In this document: piece by piece, positions 53,123 through 61,294 of the stretch | Layout: every line of letters begins with the position of its first letter | How positions within the stretch are numbered: position 1 is the stretch's first letter | Assembly (NCBI RefSeq): GCF_008974285.1 | Contig: NZ_BKZV01000009.1 | Coordinates: 62,001-126,000, forward strand | From: Thermogemmatispora aurantia | GTDB taxonomy: Bacteria; Chloroflexota; Ktedonobacteria; Ktedonobacterales; Ktedonobacteraceae | DNA: 64,000 nt | Direction: 5' to 3' | Position numbers and translations under genes: made by a program | Notes under the pieces: model-generated | What the model was told of the DNA's origin: nothing | Database searches by the model: none | What the model saw: the letters and a program-made list of their open reading frames with translations, nothing else

Positions 53123-53488
53123 TTAGCCGCCGGCCCGCCTGGCGCGGTAGCCGAGCTGTTGCAGGTGCGCCAGGATCTTATCGCAGTGGTCGCCCTGAAT
53201 TTCAATGGTCCCCTCTTTGACGGTGCCTCCCGCTCCGCAGAGACGCTTGAGGTTGCGGGCGAGCGCCTCCAGTTCGGTCTGGCTGAGAGGCAGGCCGCGG
53301 ATCACGGTGACCGTTTTGCCGCCACGCTGGGCGCGCTCGCGGCTGACCCGAACGCTTCCCCCGCCGGGTGCGCTGGTCGGGGCCGGCTGGCCTCCGCTCT
53401 CGCAACGGCAATGGCGATAGGGCTGATGGCAGACGGGACAATGGGTAACGCGTCCACCATCGGTGCTGTAGACGAGACGATCTGGCAT
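53123..53488 (-). CDS. Translation initiation factor SUI1/YciH family
   Basis: A 121-aa protein of the eIF1/SUI1 fold, which in eukaryotes checks start codons; the bacterial YciH role is less clear. The N-terminal part carries CPVCHQPYRHCRC, a probable zinc site. The SUI1 domain (about 45-121) has VRVSRERAQRGGKTVTVIRGLPL, LARNLKRLCGAGGTVKEGTIEIQGDH and ILAHLQQLGYRARR, matching the family from end to end. The ATG at 53488 is preceded by AAGGAAG about 12 bases away. It follows the metal transporter genes on the same strand, 85 bases after the last permease, and may be transcribed with them. Confidence 0.85.
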   Translation of the reverse strand: MPDRLVYSTDGGRVTHCPVCHQPYRHCRCESGGQPAPTSAPGGGSVRVSRERAQRGGKTVTVIRGLPLSQTELEALARNLKRLCGAGGTVKEGTIEIQGDHCDKILAHLQQLGYRARRAGG

Positions 53489-53573
53489 GGCTGTCTTCGC
53501 TTCCTTTCTTCTCTTCTCTTCTCTTCTTTCCTGACTGGCTGGCTGGCTGGCGGTACTGCTGCGTCGGTCAGGG

Positions 53574-54464
53574 TCAGGCGGCGGTGCGTCGTCCTTTGCA
53601 GGGGTGAGCGGGCTGGGCCGGCACCTGTGGCGAGCGACGTTGACGCCAGTGGGCGATGAGGGTGGCACCAGCGTAGCAGAGCGTGGCCAGAGTGGCGATG
53701 CAGAAGCTGGCGGGCAGGTGCTGCCCAGGCCCCAGGAAGGCGATGAGCAGTCCGCCCCAGGTGCTGCCCAGGCCCAGAAGGACGGCCAACAGGAGAGCAC
53801 TGGCCGGCGAGGGACTGAGGCGCGCGGCGGCGGCGGCTGGGGCGACCAGGAGGGCAAAGACGAGCAGGACGCCGATGACGAGGACGGAGATGGCGGTGGC
53901 CAGCGCGAGGAGCAACAGGAACAGGACGGAGAGCAGACGTACGGGGACGCCACGCGCCGCGGCAACCTCGGGATCGATGGAGGCAAAGAGCAGCGGTCGG
54001 TAGAGGATGAGCAGGGCCAGGCTGCAACCGAGGGCACAGGCCAGGCTGAGCCAGACATCTCCACGACTGACGCTGAGGATGGAGCCGAAGAGAATGCCGA
54101 TGCCGGCGCTGGCATGGCTACCGCTGCTGGAGGCGTAGAGGCTGAGAAAGAGGACGCCCAGGCCCAGGGCGAAGGAGAGCACCATACCGATCTCGATGTC
54201 GCGTCCGCGCAGGCGCTCGCCGAGCAGGCCGATGATGAAGGCCGCCAGCAGGCTGAGGGTCACCATGCCGGGCAGGGGACTGAGGCCAAGCAGGGCGGCC
54301 CCAGTGGCCCCGGTGAAGCCGATGTCTGTCAGGGCCTCACCGGCGAAGGTTTGGGCGCGAAGGACGACAAAATAGCCAACCAGGGCGGCGGCAATGGCGA
54401 CGCAGCCGCCGGCGAGGAAGGCGTTCTGGATAAATTCGTGCTGCCAGAGCGTGCTAATGTTCAT
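53574..54464 (-). CDS. znuB: Metal ABC transporter permease (ZnuB family), second copy
   Basis: A 296-aa inner-membrane permease of the ABC-3 family with about eight helices. FIQNAFLAGGCVAIAAALVGYFVVLRAQTFAGEALTDIGFTGATG-like order shows FAGEAL and GATGAALLG; the later IDPEVAAARGVPVRLL is the family-typical cytoplasmic loop that contacts the ATPase. The C-terminal 25 residues are polar and Arg/Pro-rich. The ATG at 54464 has GGAGC upstream. It is paralogous to the permease at 54503-55375 and 38 bases downstream of it, so the transporter may be a heterodimeric pore. Confidence 0.92.
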   Translation of the reverse strand: MNISTLWQHEFIQNAFLAGGCVAIAAALVGYFVVLRAQTFAGEALTDIGFTGATGAALLGLSPLPGMVTLSLLAAFIIGLLGERLRGRDIEIGMVLSFALGLGVLFLSLYASSSGSHASAGIGILFGSILSVSRGDVWLSLACALGCSLALLILYRPLLFASIDPEVAAARGVPVRLLSVLFLLLLALATAISVLVIGVLLVFALLVAPAAAAARLSPSPASALLLAVLLGLGSTWGGLLIAFLGPGQHLPASFCIATLATLCYAGATLIAHWRQRRSPQVPAQPAHPCKGRRTAA

Positions 54465-54502
54465 GTTCCGGATGCTCCTCTCTTGGACGATAGAGCTTTA
54501 CT

Positions 54503-55375
54503 TTACCGCGCGCTGGCCTGCTGTGAGAGGCCCGCGCCGGCGGCTGGTAGTAAGCCTGGCTGCTGTGGCCGTCGCTGCCAGCGCGGGGCGATGAGGCGCA
54601 CGGGGAGATAGACAATGAAGGAGAGGAAGGCGATGAAGAAGCTGACCGGAATGGTGCCGCTGAGGACGGCCAGCAGGATGCCCAGCCAGGTGTAGAGCAG
54701 TCCCAGGGCGATAGCCAGCAGGATGACCGCCCCCGGGCGCAGGGCCAGTCGCCCGGCGGTGGCCGCCGGCCCGACAAGCAGGGTGAAGACGAGCAGGGCG
54801 CCGACAATCTGAACGGCGATGGCAATGGTCAGGGCCACCAGCACGAGGAAGGCGACGGCTAGCAGACGCACGGGGACGCCACGCGCCTCGGCGACCTCGG
54901 GATCGTAGCTGCTGAAGAGGAGGGGTCGAAAGAGGAGCAGGATGCTGACCAGGATCAGCAGGCTTACGCCAAAACTGAGCAGGACGTCGAGACGGCTGAT
55001 GCCGAGGATGGTGCCGAAGAGGATGCTGTAGACGCGCTCGGCATAGCCGCTGTAGAGAGAGAGGAAGAGCAGGCCCAGGGCGAGGGCGAAGGTCATGAGG
55101 ATGCCGATGGCCAGATCACGCTCGCGCAGGTTGCGCCCGAGAAGGCCAATGCCGATGGCGGCCCCGATGGTGAAGGCTAGCAGGCCGAAGAGCGGGTCAA
55201 GGCCGAGCAGGACGGCGCCGGCGGCGCCCGCGAAGCCAATGTTGGGCAGGGCATGACCGGCAAAGGTCAGGCCACGCAGCAGTAGGAAGTAGCCGGTGAC
55301 AGCGGCTACGATGGCGATGCAGGTCCCGGCCAGAAAAGCATTTTGGATAAAGGGATAACTCAACAGGCTGATCAT
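54503..55375 (-). CDS. znuB: Metal ABC transporter permease (ZnuB family), first copy
   Basis: A 290-aa ABC-3 permease with eight or so membrane helices. FAGHALPNIGFAGAAGAVLLG in the early helices includes a His usually seen in zinc/manganese permeases, in a place where the paralogue has Glu (FAGEAL). YDPEVAEARGVPVRLL is the ATPase-contact loop. Helix spacing matches the paralogue throughout, so a gene duplication is likely. The ATG at 55375 follows AGGAGCGGAGG. It sits 39 bases after the ATPase gene. Confidence 0.92.
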   Translation of the reverse strand: MISLLSYPFIQNAFLAGTCIAIVAAVTGYFLLLRGLTFAGHALPNIGFAGAAGAVLLGLDPLFGLLAFTIGAAIGIGLLGRNLRERDLAIGILMTFALALGLLFLSLYSGYAERVYSILFGTILGISRLDVLLSFGVSLLILVSILLLFRPLLFSSYDPEVAEARGVPVRLLAVAFLVLVALTIAIAVQIVGALLVFTLLVGPAATAGRLALRPGAVILLAIALGLLYTWLGILLAVLSGTIPVSFFIAFLSFIVYLPVRLIAPRWQRRPQQPGLLPAAGAGLSQQASAR

Positions 55376-55414
55376 GGCGCCTCCGCTCCTTTCTTCCAGC
55401 CTCTGGGTTACATA

Positions 55415-56281
55415 TTAAATATCGACGCCGACGACAAAGAGCCGTCCCAGGGCCTCGACGACTTCGACGGGGGCGCCGTAGAGGGCGCTCAGGGTGGCGC
55501 TGGTAATGACCTGCTCCGGTTTGCCAATGGCGGCATGCCCGCGCGCCAGATAGAGGACGCGGTCGATGACCGGTAGCAGGGGATTGACGTCGTGAGAGAC
55601 GAGCAAGACGGTCATGCCGTGCGTGCGACAGAGCCGGGCGATGAGGGCGATGATCTCCTGCTCGTGGCTGAGGTCGAGGTTGGAGAGCGGTTCGTCGAGC
55701 AGGAGCAGGCGCGGCTGACTGAGCAGGGCCTGGGCGATGAGCAGGCGCTGCTGCTCGCCGCCCGACAGGTGGGCAACGGGCATGTCGGCCAGCGCCAGGG
55801 CATCGACCTCGGCCAGGGCCGCCTCAATGATGGCCTGGCGCCGGCGTCCGCCGGCGGGGAACCAGCCCGGTCCCCAGCGATGGCCATCGAGGCCGAAGCC
55901 GACGAGATCGCGCGCGCGCAAACTGAGGGCCCCCTCCAGCGTGCGGTGCTGGGGGGCATAGCCGATCAGCCGGTTGCCGCGGCGCGGCGCCTGCCCAAAG
56001 AGGCGCACAGTGCCTGCGCTGGGCCGGATCAGCCCGAGCAGCACCTTGAGGAGGGTGCTCTTGCCGGCTCCGTTTGGTCCCAGTACGGCAATGAATTCGC
56101 CCGGGTTGATGGTGAATGTGACTTCCTGCAGGATGGTCCGGCCTCCCAGGCAGACGCTGACTCCCTCTAGCTCGATGACTGGCTCTGAGATTGGCGAGGC
56201 CTCCTGACCCCGGCCCCCCAAGGAGGAAGCTTGAGGCGCCGCTCCGGGAGGACTGAGGCGCTGGTCGTGCTTGGTGCTCAC
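55415..56281 (-). CDS. znuC: Metal ABC transporter ATP-binding protein (ZnuC family)
   Basis: A 288-aa ATPase energising metal import. Walker A is GPNGAGKST, the Q-loop is in IGYAPQHRTLEGAL, the ABC signature is LSGGEQQRLLIAQAL, Walker B is LLLLDEPLSNLD and the switch His is in LLVSHDVNPLL. The N-terminal 35 residues are a polar Pro/Gly/Ser-rich extension before EPVIELEGVSVCLGG. The start is GTG at 56281 with AAAAGGAG upstream. It follows znuA on the same strand after 198 bases of repetitive spacer (CTGTACTGTACTG-like, then GCTTGCTTACTTG-like units). Confidence 0.93.
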   Translation of the reverse strand: MSTKHDQRLSPPGAAPQASSLGGRGQEASPISEPVIELEGVSVCLGGRTILQEVTFTINPGEFIAVLGPNGAGKSTLLKVLLGLIRPSAGTVRLFGQAPRRGNRLIGYAPQHRTLEGALSLRARDLVGFGLDGHRWGPGWFPAGGRRRQAIIEAALAEVDALALADMPVAHLSGGEQQRLLIAQALLSQPRLLLLDEPLSNLDLSHEQEIIALIARLCRTHGMTVLLVSHDVNPLLPVIDRVLYLARGHAAIGKPEQVITSATLSALYGAPVEVVEALGRLFVVGVDI

Positions 56282-56479
56282 TGTGCGTGCTCCTTTTCTG
56301 TCCTGTGCTGTGCGTACTGTTCGTACTGTACTGTACTGCCTTGTCTGATCCTCTGCTTGCTTACTTGATTGCTTGTTCGCTCGCTTGCCCCCGCGCGCCA
56401 GCCCTGAGCCAGGCCGCCTCGACTGGCCCGGCTCAGGCTGACTTGCTCGCTGAGGTCCGGTCTCTTCTGCCGCTCTCGC

Positions 56480-57415
56480 TCAAGCTGCCTGGGCCTTTTG
56501 CAGAGCTGTCTCCAGGGCATTGAGCTGGTCCAGCATCCATGTCTGATACGTTTTGCCCGGCGGCATGGTCTCGCTCACTGGGATGACTGGAATCTGATGG
56601 GCCAGGGCTTCGCTGCGCAGCTTCGCGGTGATGGCTGTGGCGGTCTGCTCATTATAAATGAGAACTTTGATGCGATGCTGCTGGATCTGGTTCTCGACAG
56701 CGGCCACGCTGCTGGCCGGGGGATCGTTGCCCTCGGCGATGGCTTTCTGGAAGTCGAAGGGGGTGAGCACGTTCAGCCCCATGAGGGTGGTCTGATAGAG
56801 AAAAAGGGTTTCGGTTAGCCCAACTGGGGTGCCAGCGTAGCGCGCTTTGATCTCGGCGAGCTTGTTGGTGATCTGCTCTAGCGAGCTGAGGAACTGCTGC
56901 AGGTTGTGCTGGTAGGCGCTGGCGTGGGCCGGGTCAAGTTTCTGCAGGGCCTGGCCGATGGCGCGCGCGATGGCGGCGATGTCGGCAGGACTGTACCAGA
57001 CGTGTTCGTTGTCCTCCAGCTTGACAGGGGCCAGCTCGTACCCCTTGAGGACGATGCGCCCCTCTTGAGGGGCTGCCGCCAGCAGGTGATCAATCCAGCT
57101 GTCGTAGCCACCACCGTTGGCAATGACAAGCCTGGCCTGTGCCACGGCTACGGCGTTCTGAACGTTGCTTTCGTATTCATGCGGGTCGATATTGGGATCG
57201 CTGAGAATGCTGGTGACGGTGACATGATCACCGCCAAGCTGGCGCGCAATATCCCCGTAGAAGTTCTCCGCCGCTACGACGGCGAGCTTGCCCGCGCTGT
57301 CCCCGCTGCTGCCGCTGAGGGTGCCTGCGCTGCAGGCGCTCCCCAACAGGCTGATGAGTAGAAATAGTCCTACGGCCAGCAGAAAGCGCGCCGCACGGCT
57401 TCTGGTCTGATGCAT
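56480..57415 (-). CDS. znuA: Metal-binding lipoprotein of a zinc/manganese ABC importer (ZnuA family)
   Basis: A 311-aa cluster A-I solute-binding lipoprotein: signal segment FLLAVGLFLLISLLGSAC with lipobox GSAC. Metal-ligand regions are IDPHEYESN (first His), EDNEHVWYSP (second His), LTETLFLYQT (Glu where many zinc proteins have His) and VIPVSETMPPG (a Glu near the usual last Asp). A His-His-Glu-acid set resembles the manganese-type proteins more than the classic three-His zinc type. No His-rich loop is present, which also fits non-ZnuA specificity. So the substrate could be manganese, zinc or iron. The ATG at 57415 follows GGAGGAG. Confidence 0.9.
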   Translation of the reverse strand: MHQTRSRAARFLLAVGLFLLISLLGSACSAGTLSGSSGDSAGKLAVVAAENFYGDIARQLGGDHVTVTSILSDPNIDPHEYESNVQNAVAVAQARLVIANGGGYDSWIDHLLAAAPQEGRIVLKGYELAPVKLEDNEHVWYSPADIAAIARAIGQALQKLDPAHASAYQHNLQQFLSSLEQITNKLAEIKARYAGTPVGLTETLFLYQTTLMGLNVLTPFDFQKAIAEGNDPPASSVAAVENQIQQHRIKVLIYNEQTATAITAKLRSEALAHQIPVIPVSETMPPGKTYQTWMLDQLNALETALQKAQAA

Positions 57416-57466
57416 GCCGCTCGCTCCTCCCTCACCACAAGCCCTCGGCGAGCTTGCGGCGTTATT

Positions 57467-57535
57467 GATACAGTATCTCTCTTACTGAGGAGCATACCAC
57501 AATGAAGAGATCGCTGTCAATGAGATAATGTCTCA
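57467..57535 (-). promoter_or_regulatory. znuA promoter with two palindromes
   Basis: Minus-strand TTGACA (57520-57515), 18-base spacer, TATGCT (57496-57491). A palindrome GATAC-A-GTATC (57467-57477) lies downstream of the -10, and TGAGA-N5-TCTCA (57521-57535) lies next to the -35. Either could be a metalloregulator site (Zur, MntR or DtxR type); neither fits a known consensus exactly. Confidence 0.55.
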
Positions 57536-57832
57536 ACAAGCGGGCGCTGTGGCGGGAGAGGCGGCGGAGCAGGTGGGCGAGAGCTGCTGCGCCAGCGCCA
57601 GTGCCAGCGCCAGGGCGGCCTTGCTCTGCTGGGGGCCAGGCTTGCTTCTCGACAGCGCCGGCTGGTGTAGCGTATCATGAGGCCGTGGCCGAGAGCGATC
57701 CTGTCCTGTCCGGCCCGGCCCTGCCCTGGGCGCTGCTCCTGACGGGGGAGCGGGGGTCTGTCTGGCGAGAGGCGCGCAGGGGCTGGACTGCTCGGCCAGG
57801 TTGCTACATTGGAGAGGAAGCGAAAGCGAGTC
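57536..57832. other. Divergent intergenic region before the dipeptidase
   Basis: No gene is supported. A weak promoter pair, TCGACA (57649-57654), 18-base spacer, TATCAT (57673-57678), could serve the dipeptidase gene. Confidence 0.35.
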
Positions 57833-58972
57833 ATGTTCATTGTTGATGCGCATCAAGACATTGCCTACAATGCTCTGGAGTGGGGGCGTGATCTGCGGCG
57901 GTCGGTGGCCGAGACGCGGGCGCTGGAGGCACGCGAGCACCCCGATTACTGTCGCGAGGATGCCCAGGGGGGCATCTGCATGGTGGGCTTGCCGGAGCTG
58001 CGTCGTGGCGGCGTCGCTATTGTCTTCGGTACCCTCTTCGCCTATCCCCTGGTGGGGGTGGGTAAAGGCGTCAATCCGCGCTATCGGCTCACCCAGAGCT
58101 ATCGTGATCCAGATGGAGCCTGGCGGGTGGCGCGTGAGCAACTGGACTACTATCGCCGGCTAGCGCAGGAGGCCGGTGTCTGGTTGCTGCTCACTCAGGA
58201 GGATCTGGAGCGCTTCATTGGGGCCTGGTCGCAGAGTAATGGGGCTGATCCGCAGCGTCCCTTTGGTATTGTGCCGTTGATGGAGGGGGCCGATGCGGTG
58301 CGCCGGCCCGAGGAGGCGGAGGACTGGTTTGCGGCGGGTCTGCGTGTGTTGGGTCTGGCCTGGGCGCATGGCTCGCGCTACTGCGGCGGCAATGGGCGTC
58401 CTGGCCCTTTGACGCCGGAAGGGCGCCGCCTCTTGCACCACATGCAGCGCGTCGGGCTGGTGCTCGATACCAGCCATCTGGCCGAAGAGAGCTTCTGGCA
58501 GGCCCTGGAGCATTTTGGCGGGACGGTCATTGCCAGCCATAGCAACTGCCGCGCTTTGGTCGATAGCCCGCGCCATCTCAGCGATGCCATGATTCGCGCT
58601 ATTGCGGAGCGCGGCGGCGTCATTGGCATTGCGCCGATCAATCCGTTCCTCTACGCGCACTGGAAGCGCAGCCAGCCTTTTGCGGTCTCGCTGCGCCGCG
58701 TGGTGGAGCATATCGATCATGTCTGTCAGTTGACGGGCAGTGCCAACCATGTGGGGATCGGCAGCGATCTCGATGGTGGCTTTGGGCGCGATGAGACGCC
58801 GGAGGAGCTGGAGACGGTGGCCGATTTTCCTCGCCTGGCGGAGGCCCTGGCGGCGGCTGGCTATGCCCAGGAGGATGTTGTGCGCATTATGGGCGGCAAC
58901 TGGCTGCGCTTGCTGGAGCGCGTCTTGCCACGGGCTGCTGATCCTCAGTTGCAGCCCGCTGATAAAGGGTAA
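57833..58972 (+). CDS. M19 family membrane-dipeptidase-like metallohydrolase
   Basis: A 379-aa TIM-barrel zinc dipeptidase (renal dipeptidase family). Expected ligands are visible: His7 and Asp9 in DAHQD, bridging Glu151 in PLMEGADA, His215 in DTSHLAEESF and His236 in VIASHSNCRAL. The usual DGRGIGIAPINP-like GGVIGIAPINP and GSDLDGGFG follow. No signal peptide is seen, so it is likely cytosolic. The ATG at 57833 is chosen as the family start; a TTG at 57809 would add 8 basic residues. The substrate could be dipeptides or other cyclic amides. The methyltransferase gene follows after 31 bases. Confidence 0.88.
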   Translation: MFIVDAHQDIAYNALEWGRDLRRSVAETRALEAREHPDYCREDAQGGICMVGLPELRRGGVAIVFGTLFAYPLVGVGKGVNPRYRLTQSYRDPDGAWRVAREQLDYYRRLAQEAGVWLLLTQEDLERFIGAWSQSNGADPQRPFGIVPLMEGADAVRRPEEAEDWFAAGLRVLGLAWAHGSRYCGGNGRPGPLTPEGRRLLHHMQRVGLVLDTSHLAEESFWQALEHFGGTVIASHSNCRALVDSPRHLSDAMIRAIAERGGVIGIAPINPFLYAHWKRSQPFAVSLRRVVEHIDHVCQLTGSANHVGIGSDLDGGFGRDETPEELETVADFPRLAEALAAAGYAQEDVVRIMGGNWLRLLERVLPRAADPQLQPADKG

Positions 58973-59003
58973 TGCTGATGGATCTGATACAGGAGAGACT
59001 TTG

Positions 59004-59792
59004 ATGGGTCATCCGTTCGTGCCAGATGAAGAGCGTCTGAGGCGCTTTCAAGATTGGGGCCTGGTCAGGTACTACCATTTGCGCCCTCCTTATCCGCCGG
59101 AGACCTTTGTCATCCTCAACGAGTTGATGGTGGATGAGCCGCGCGTGGTGCTTGATCTGGGCTGCGGCATTGGGAATATCGCTCGCCCGCTGGCAGCCCT
59201 GGCCACGGTGGAGCGCGTCGATGCGGTCGATGTCTCGCTGGCGATGTTGGAGCGGGCCAGAGAGTTGCCGGGCGGCACTGCGCCGACGATTCACTGGATT
59301 CATGGGCGGGCGGAAGATGTGACTTTGAGGCCGCCCTATGCGCTGGTGACGGCGGGCATGTGCCTCCATTGGATGGATTGGGGCCAGGTCCTGCCTCGTC
59401 TGGCGCGGGTGCTGACGCCGCGGGGCCTGCTGGCTATTCTCAATGTGCGGCAGTCTTTGCCCTGGCAGCAGGAGTATCAGCAGATCCGCCGGCGTTTCGC
59501 CAGTCAGCCGTCCAGGCCGGAGCGGCCTCTGGTGGCTGAGATGGAGCAGCACGGGCTATTTCGTCTGCTTGGCGAGCGCCAGACGGCCCCGCTGTTGATG
59601 CAGCAGACGATCGAGGATCATATTGCTGCTCAGTATGCCTACAGTTCACTGGCGGGGCTGGATAGCGAGCAGCGGGCTGACTTTGAGCGGGAGATGCGGG
59701 AGCTGCTGACGCCCTTTGCGCGGGATGGTGTGCTGAGCTTCGAGGTGGTCGCTACGATCACCTGGGGCCGCCCCTGCGACTCCGCGGGCTGA
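59004..59792 (+). CDS. Class I SAM-dependent methyltransferase
   Basis: A 262-aa Rossmann-fold methyltransferase of the Methyltransf_11 type. Motif I is VVLDLGCGIGNIARPL with the following acidic strand end AVDVSLAMLERAREL; motif II/III region is AEDVTLRPPYALVTAGMCLHWMDW, and motif post-III is RVLTPRGLLAILNV. The N-terminal YYHLRPPYPPETF is a frequent lead-in of such enzymes. Its acceptor is unknown. AGGAGAG lies upstream of the ATG at 59004, and it is in one transcription unit with the dipeptidase. A 10-bp inverted repeat (59820-59860) follows. Confidence 0.85.
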   Translation: MGHPFVPDEERLRRFQDWGLVRYYHLRPPYPPETFVILNELMVDEPRVVLDLGCGIGNIARPLAALATVERVDAVDVSLAMLERARELPGGTAPTIHWIHGRAEDVTLRPPYALVTAGMCLHWMDWGQVLPRLARVLTPRGLLAILNVRQSLPWQQEYQQIRRRFASQPSRPERPLVAEMEQHGLFRLLGERQTAPLLMQQTIEDHIAAQYAYSSLAGLDSEQRADFEREMRELLTPFARDGVLSFEVVATITWGRPCDSAG

Positions 59793-59819
59793 GCTGCCTT
59801 TCTCCAGAGGGAGGAGTTA

Positions 59820-59860
59820 CAAAAATCTCACAATCTGGTAGAAAGCGGTAGAGATTTTTG
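59820..59860. repeat. 10-bp inverted repeat between the methyltransferase and hemE
   Basis: CAAAAATCTC (59820-59829) and GAGATTTTTG (59851-59860) are perfect complements 21 bases apart. The right arm plus CAA recurs at 63582-63594. It could be a weak terminator of the methyltransferase gene or a regulator site for hemE. Confidence 0.5.
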
Positions 59861-59866
59861 CAAAAT

Positions 59867-59896
59867 TTGCCACCGCCCTGCCTTCCACGCTATCAT
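59867..59896 (+). promoter_or_regulatory. Putative hemE promoter
   Basis: TTGCCA (59867-59872), 18-base spacer, TATCAT (59891-59896), placing the start near 59903 and leaving a 70-base leader before hemE. Confidence 0.5.
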
Positions 59897-59972
59897 ATGA
59901 CATGGCGCAGAGGCAAGGACCTCCTCGCCTCATCCTCACAAGAAAGGACTCCTTTTTTCAGGATAGCGTTCT

Positions 59973-61076
59973 ATGCAGACCGAACAAGAGCATTACTCGC
60001 AGGTGGAAGGCGCGGGGCCGGCAGCGGGGCCGGCGGCCTCGACGGGGCTGGCTCGCTTCCTGGCGGCCTGTCGCAGAGAGCAGCCGGACGCGACCCCGGT
60101 CTGGTTTATGCGTCAGGCCGGGCGCTGCCTCGCCGAGTACCGTGAGCTGCGCAAGCGCTACGATATCCTCACGATGGCCAAGACGCCCGAGCTATGTGCC
60201 CAGGTGACGCTGATGCCGGTCGAGCAGCTCGGGGTTGATGCGGCGGTCCTCTATGCCGACATTATGCTGCCGATGGAGGGCATGGGGGTCTCGCTGGAGA
60301 TCCAGCCGGAGATTGGCCCCATTATTCATCATCCGATTCGGACGCTGAGCGATGTGGCGGCCCTGCAGGTGCGCGAGCCGGAGGAGGCCACGCCCTTTGT
60401 CCTGGAGGCGGTGCGCCTGGTGCGGCGCGAGCTGGAGGGGAAGAAGGCGGTGATCGGCTTCTCGGGAGCGCCCTTTACGCTGGCCTGTTATTTGATCGAG
60501 GGGCGCCCGTCGCGCGACTATACCCAGGCCAAGGCGGTGATGTATGGGCAGCCGGCTCTCTGGCATGCCTTGATGGAGAAGCTGACCGAGGTGGTGACAC
60601 GCTACCTGCTCGGGCAGATCCGCGCCGGGGTGACGGCGGTTCAGCTCTTCGATAGCTGGGTGGGCGCGCTTGGGCCAGAGGCCTATCGACGCTATGTGCT
60701 CCCGTACAGCCAGCGCATCTTTGCGGCGGTCAGGGAGACGGGGACGCCGAGCATTCATTTCGGGACGGGCAACGCCGCGCTCTTGGAGCTGCTGGCCGAG
60801 GCGGGGGGCGATGTGATCAGCGTGGACTGGCGGGTCAATCTTGATGCGGCCTGGGAGCGCATTGGCTACGAGCGTGGTATCCAGGGCAATCTTGATCCGG
60901 TGCTGCTCCTGGCGCCCTGGGAGATTCTTGAAGAGGGGGCGCGCGACGTGCTGCGTCGGGCCGCTGGCCGGCCTGGTCACATTTTTAATCTGGGGCATGG
61001 TGTGCCGGCGGAGGCCGATCCCTCTGTACTGCGCCGGCTCGTCGATTTCGTGCATGAGGAGACGCGTCGCCGCTGA
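59973..61076 (+). CDS. hemE: Uroporphyrinogen decarboxylase
   Basis: A 367-aa enzyme that decarboxylates four acetate side chains of uroporphyrinogen III to give coproporphyrinogen III. The N-terminal signature is PVWFMRQAGRCLAEYRELR, with Arg residues for substrate carboxylates. The catalytic Asp is in LYADIMLPMEGMGV. GFSGAPFTLACYLIEG, QLFDSWVGAL, FGTGNA and FNLGHGVPAEADP are the later family motifs. A 25-residue Gly/Ala-rich N-terminal extension precedes the conserved part. The ATG at 59973 lies 9-15 bases after AGGAT. It is followed by hemH after 218 bases. Confidence 0.97.
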   Translation: MQTEQEHYSQVEGAGPAAGPAASTGLARFLAACRREQPDATPVWFMRQAGRCLAEYRELRKRYDILTMAKTPELCAQVTLMPVEQLGVDAAVLYADIMLPMEGMGVSLEIQPEIGPIIHHPIRTLSDVAALQVREPEEATPFVLEAVRLVRRELEGKKAVIGFSGAPFTLACYLIEGRPSRDYTQAKAVMYGQPALWHALMEKLTEVVTRYLLGQIRAGVTAVQLFDSWVGALGPEAYRRYVLPYSQRIFAAVRETGTPSIHFGTGNAALLELLAEAGGDVISVDWRVNLDAAWERIGYERGIQGNLDPVLLLAPWEILEEGARDVLRRAAGRPGHIFNLGHGVPAEADPSVLRRLVDFVHEETRRR

Positions 61077-61294
61077 CGACGACCTGACCTGGCCGACCCG
61101 GACGCTGCTGCCTGGGGGCAGACGTGCAGCGGCTCACTTCCCACTGGCCACGCTCCTGGTTTCGCGGTCGGCAGTTGGCAGGTGAGTGAGCGCTGCGGCC
61201 AGTGGACGCTCAAGGCTCCTGACTGTCTGGGGCCGGCACTGGGTGATGAGAGAGCTGAGACTGATCTCAAGAGAAGAGTGAGGGATAGACTGCG

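Noticed and set aside
53123-54115. 330-codon frame joining the SUI1 protein to an upstream segment
   Set aside because: The upstream part is an out-of-frame shadow of the metal permease gene; the SUI1 protein begins at its own ATG at 53488.
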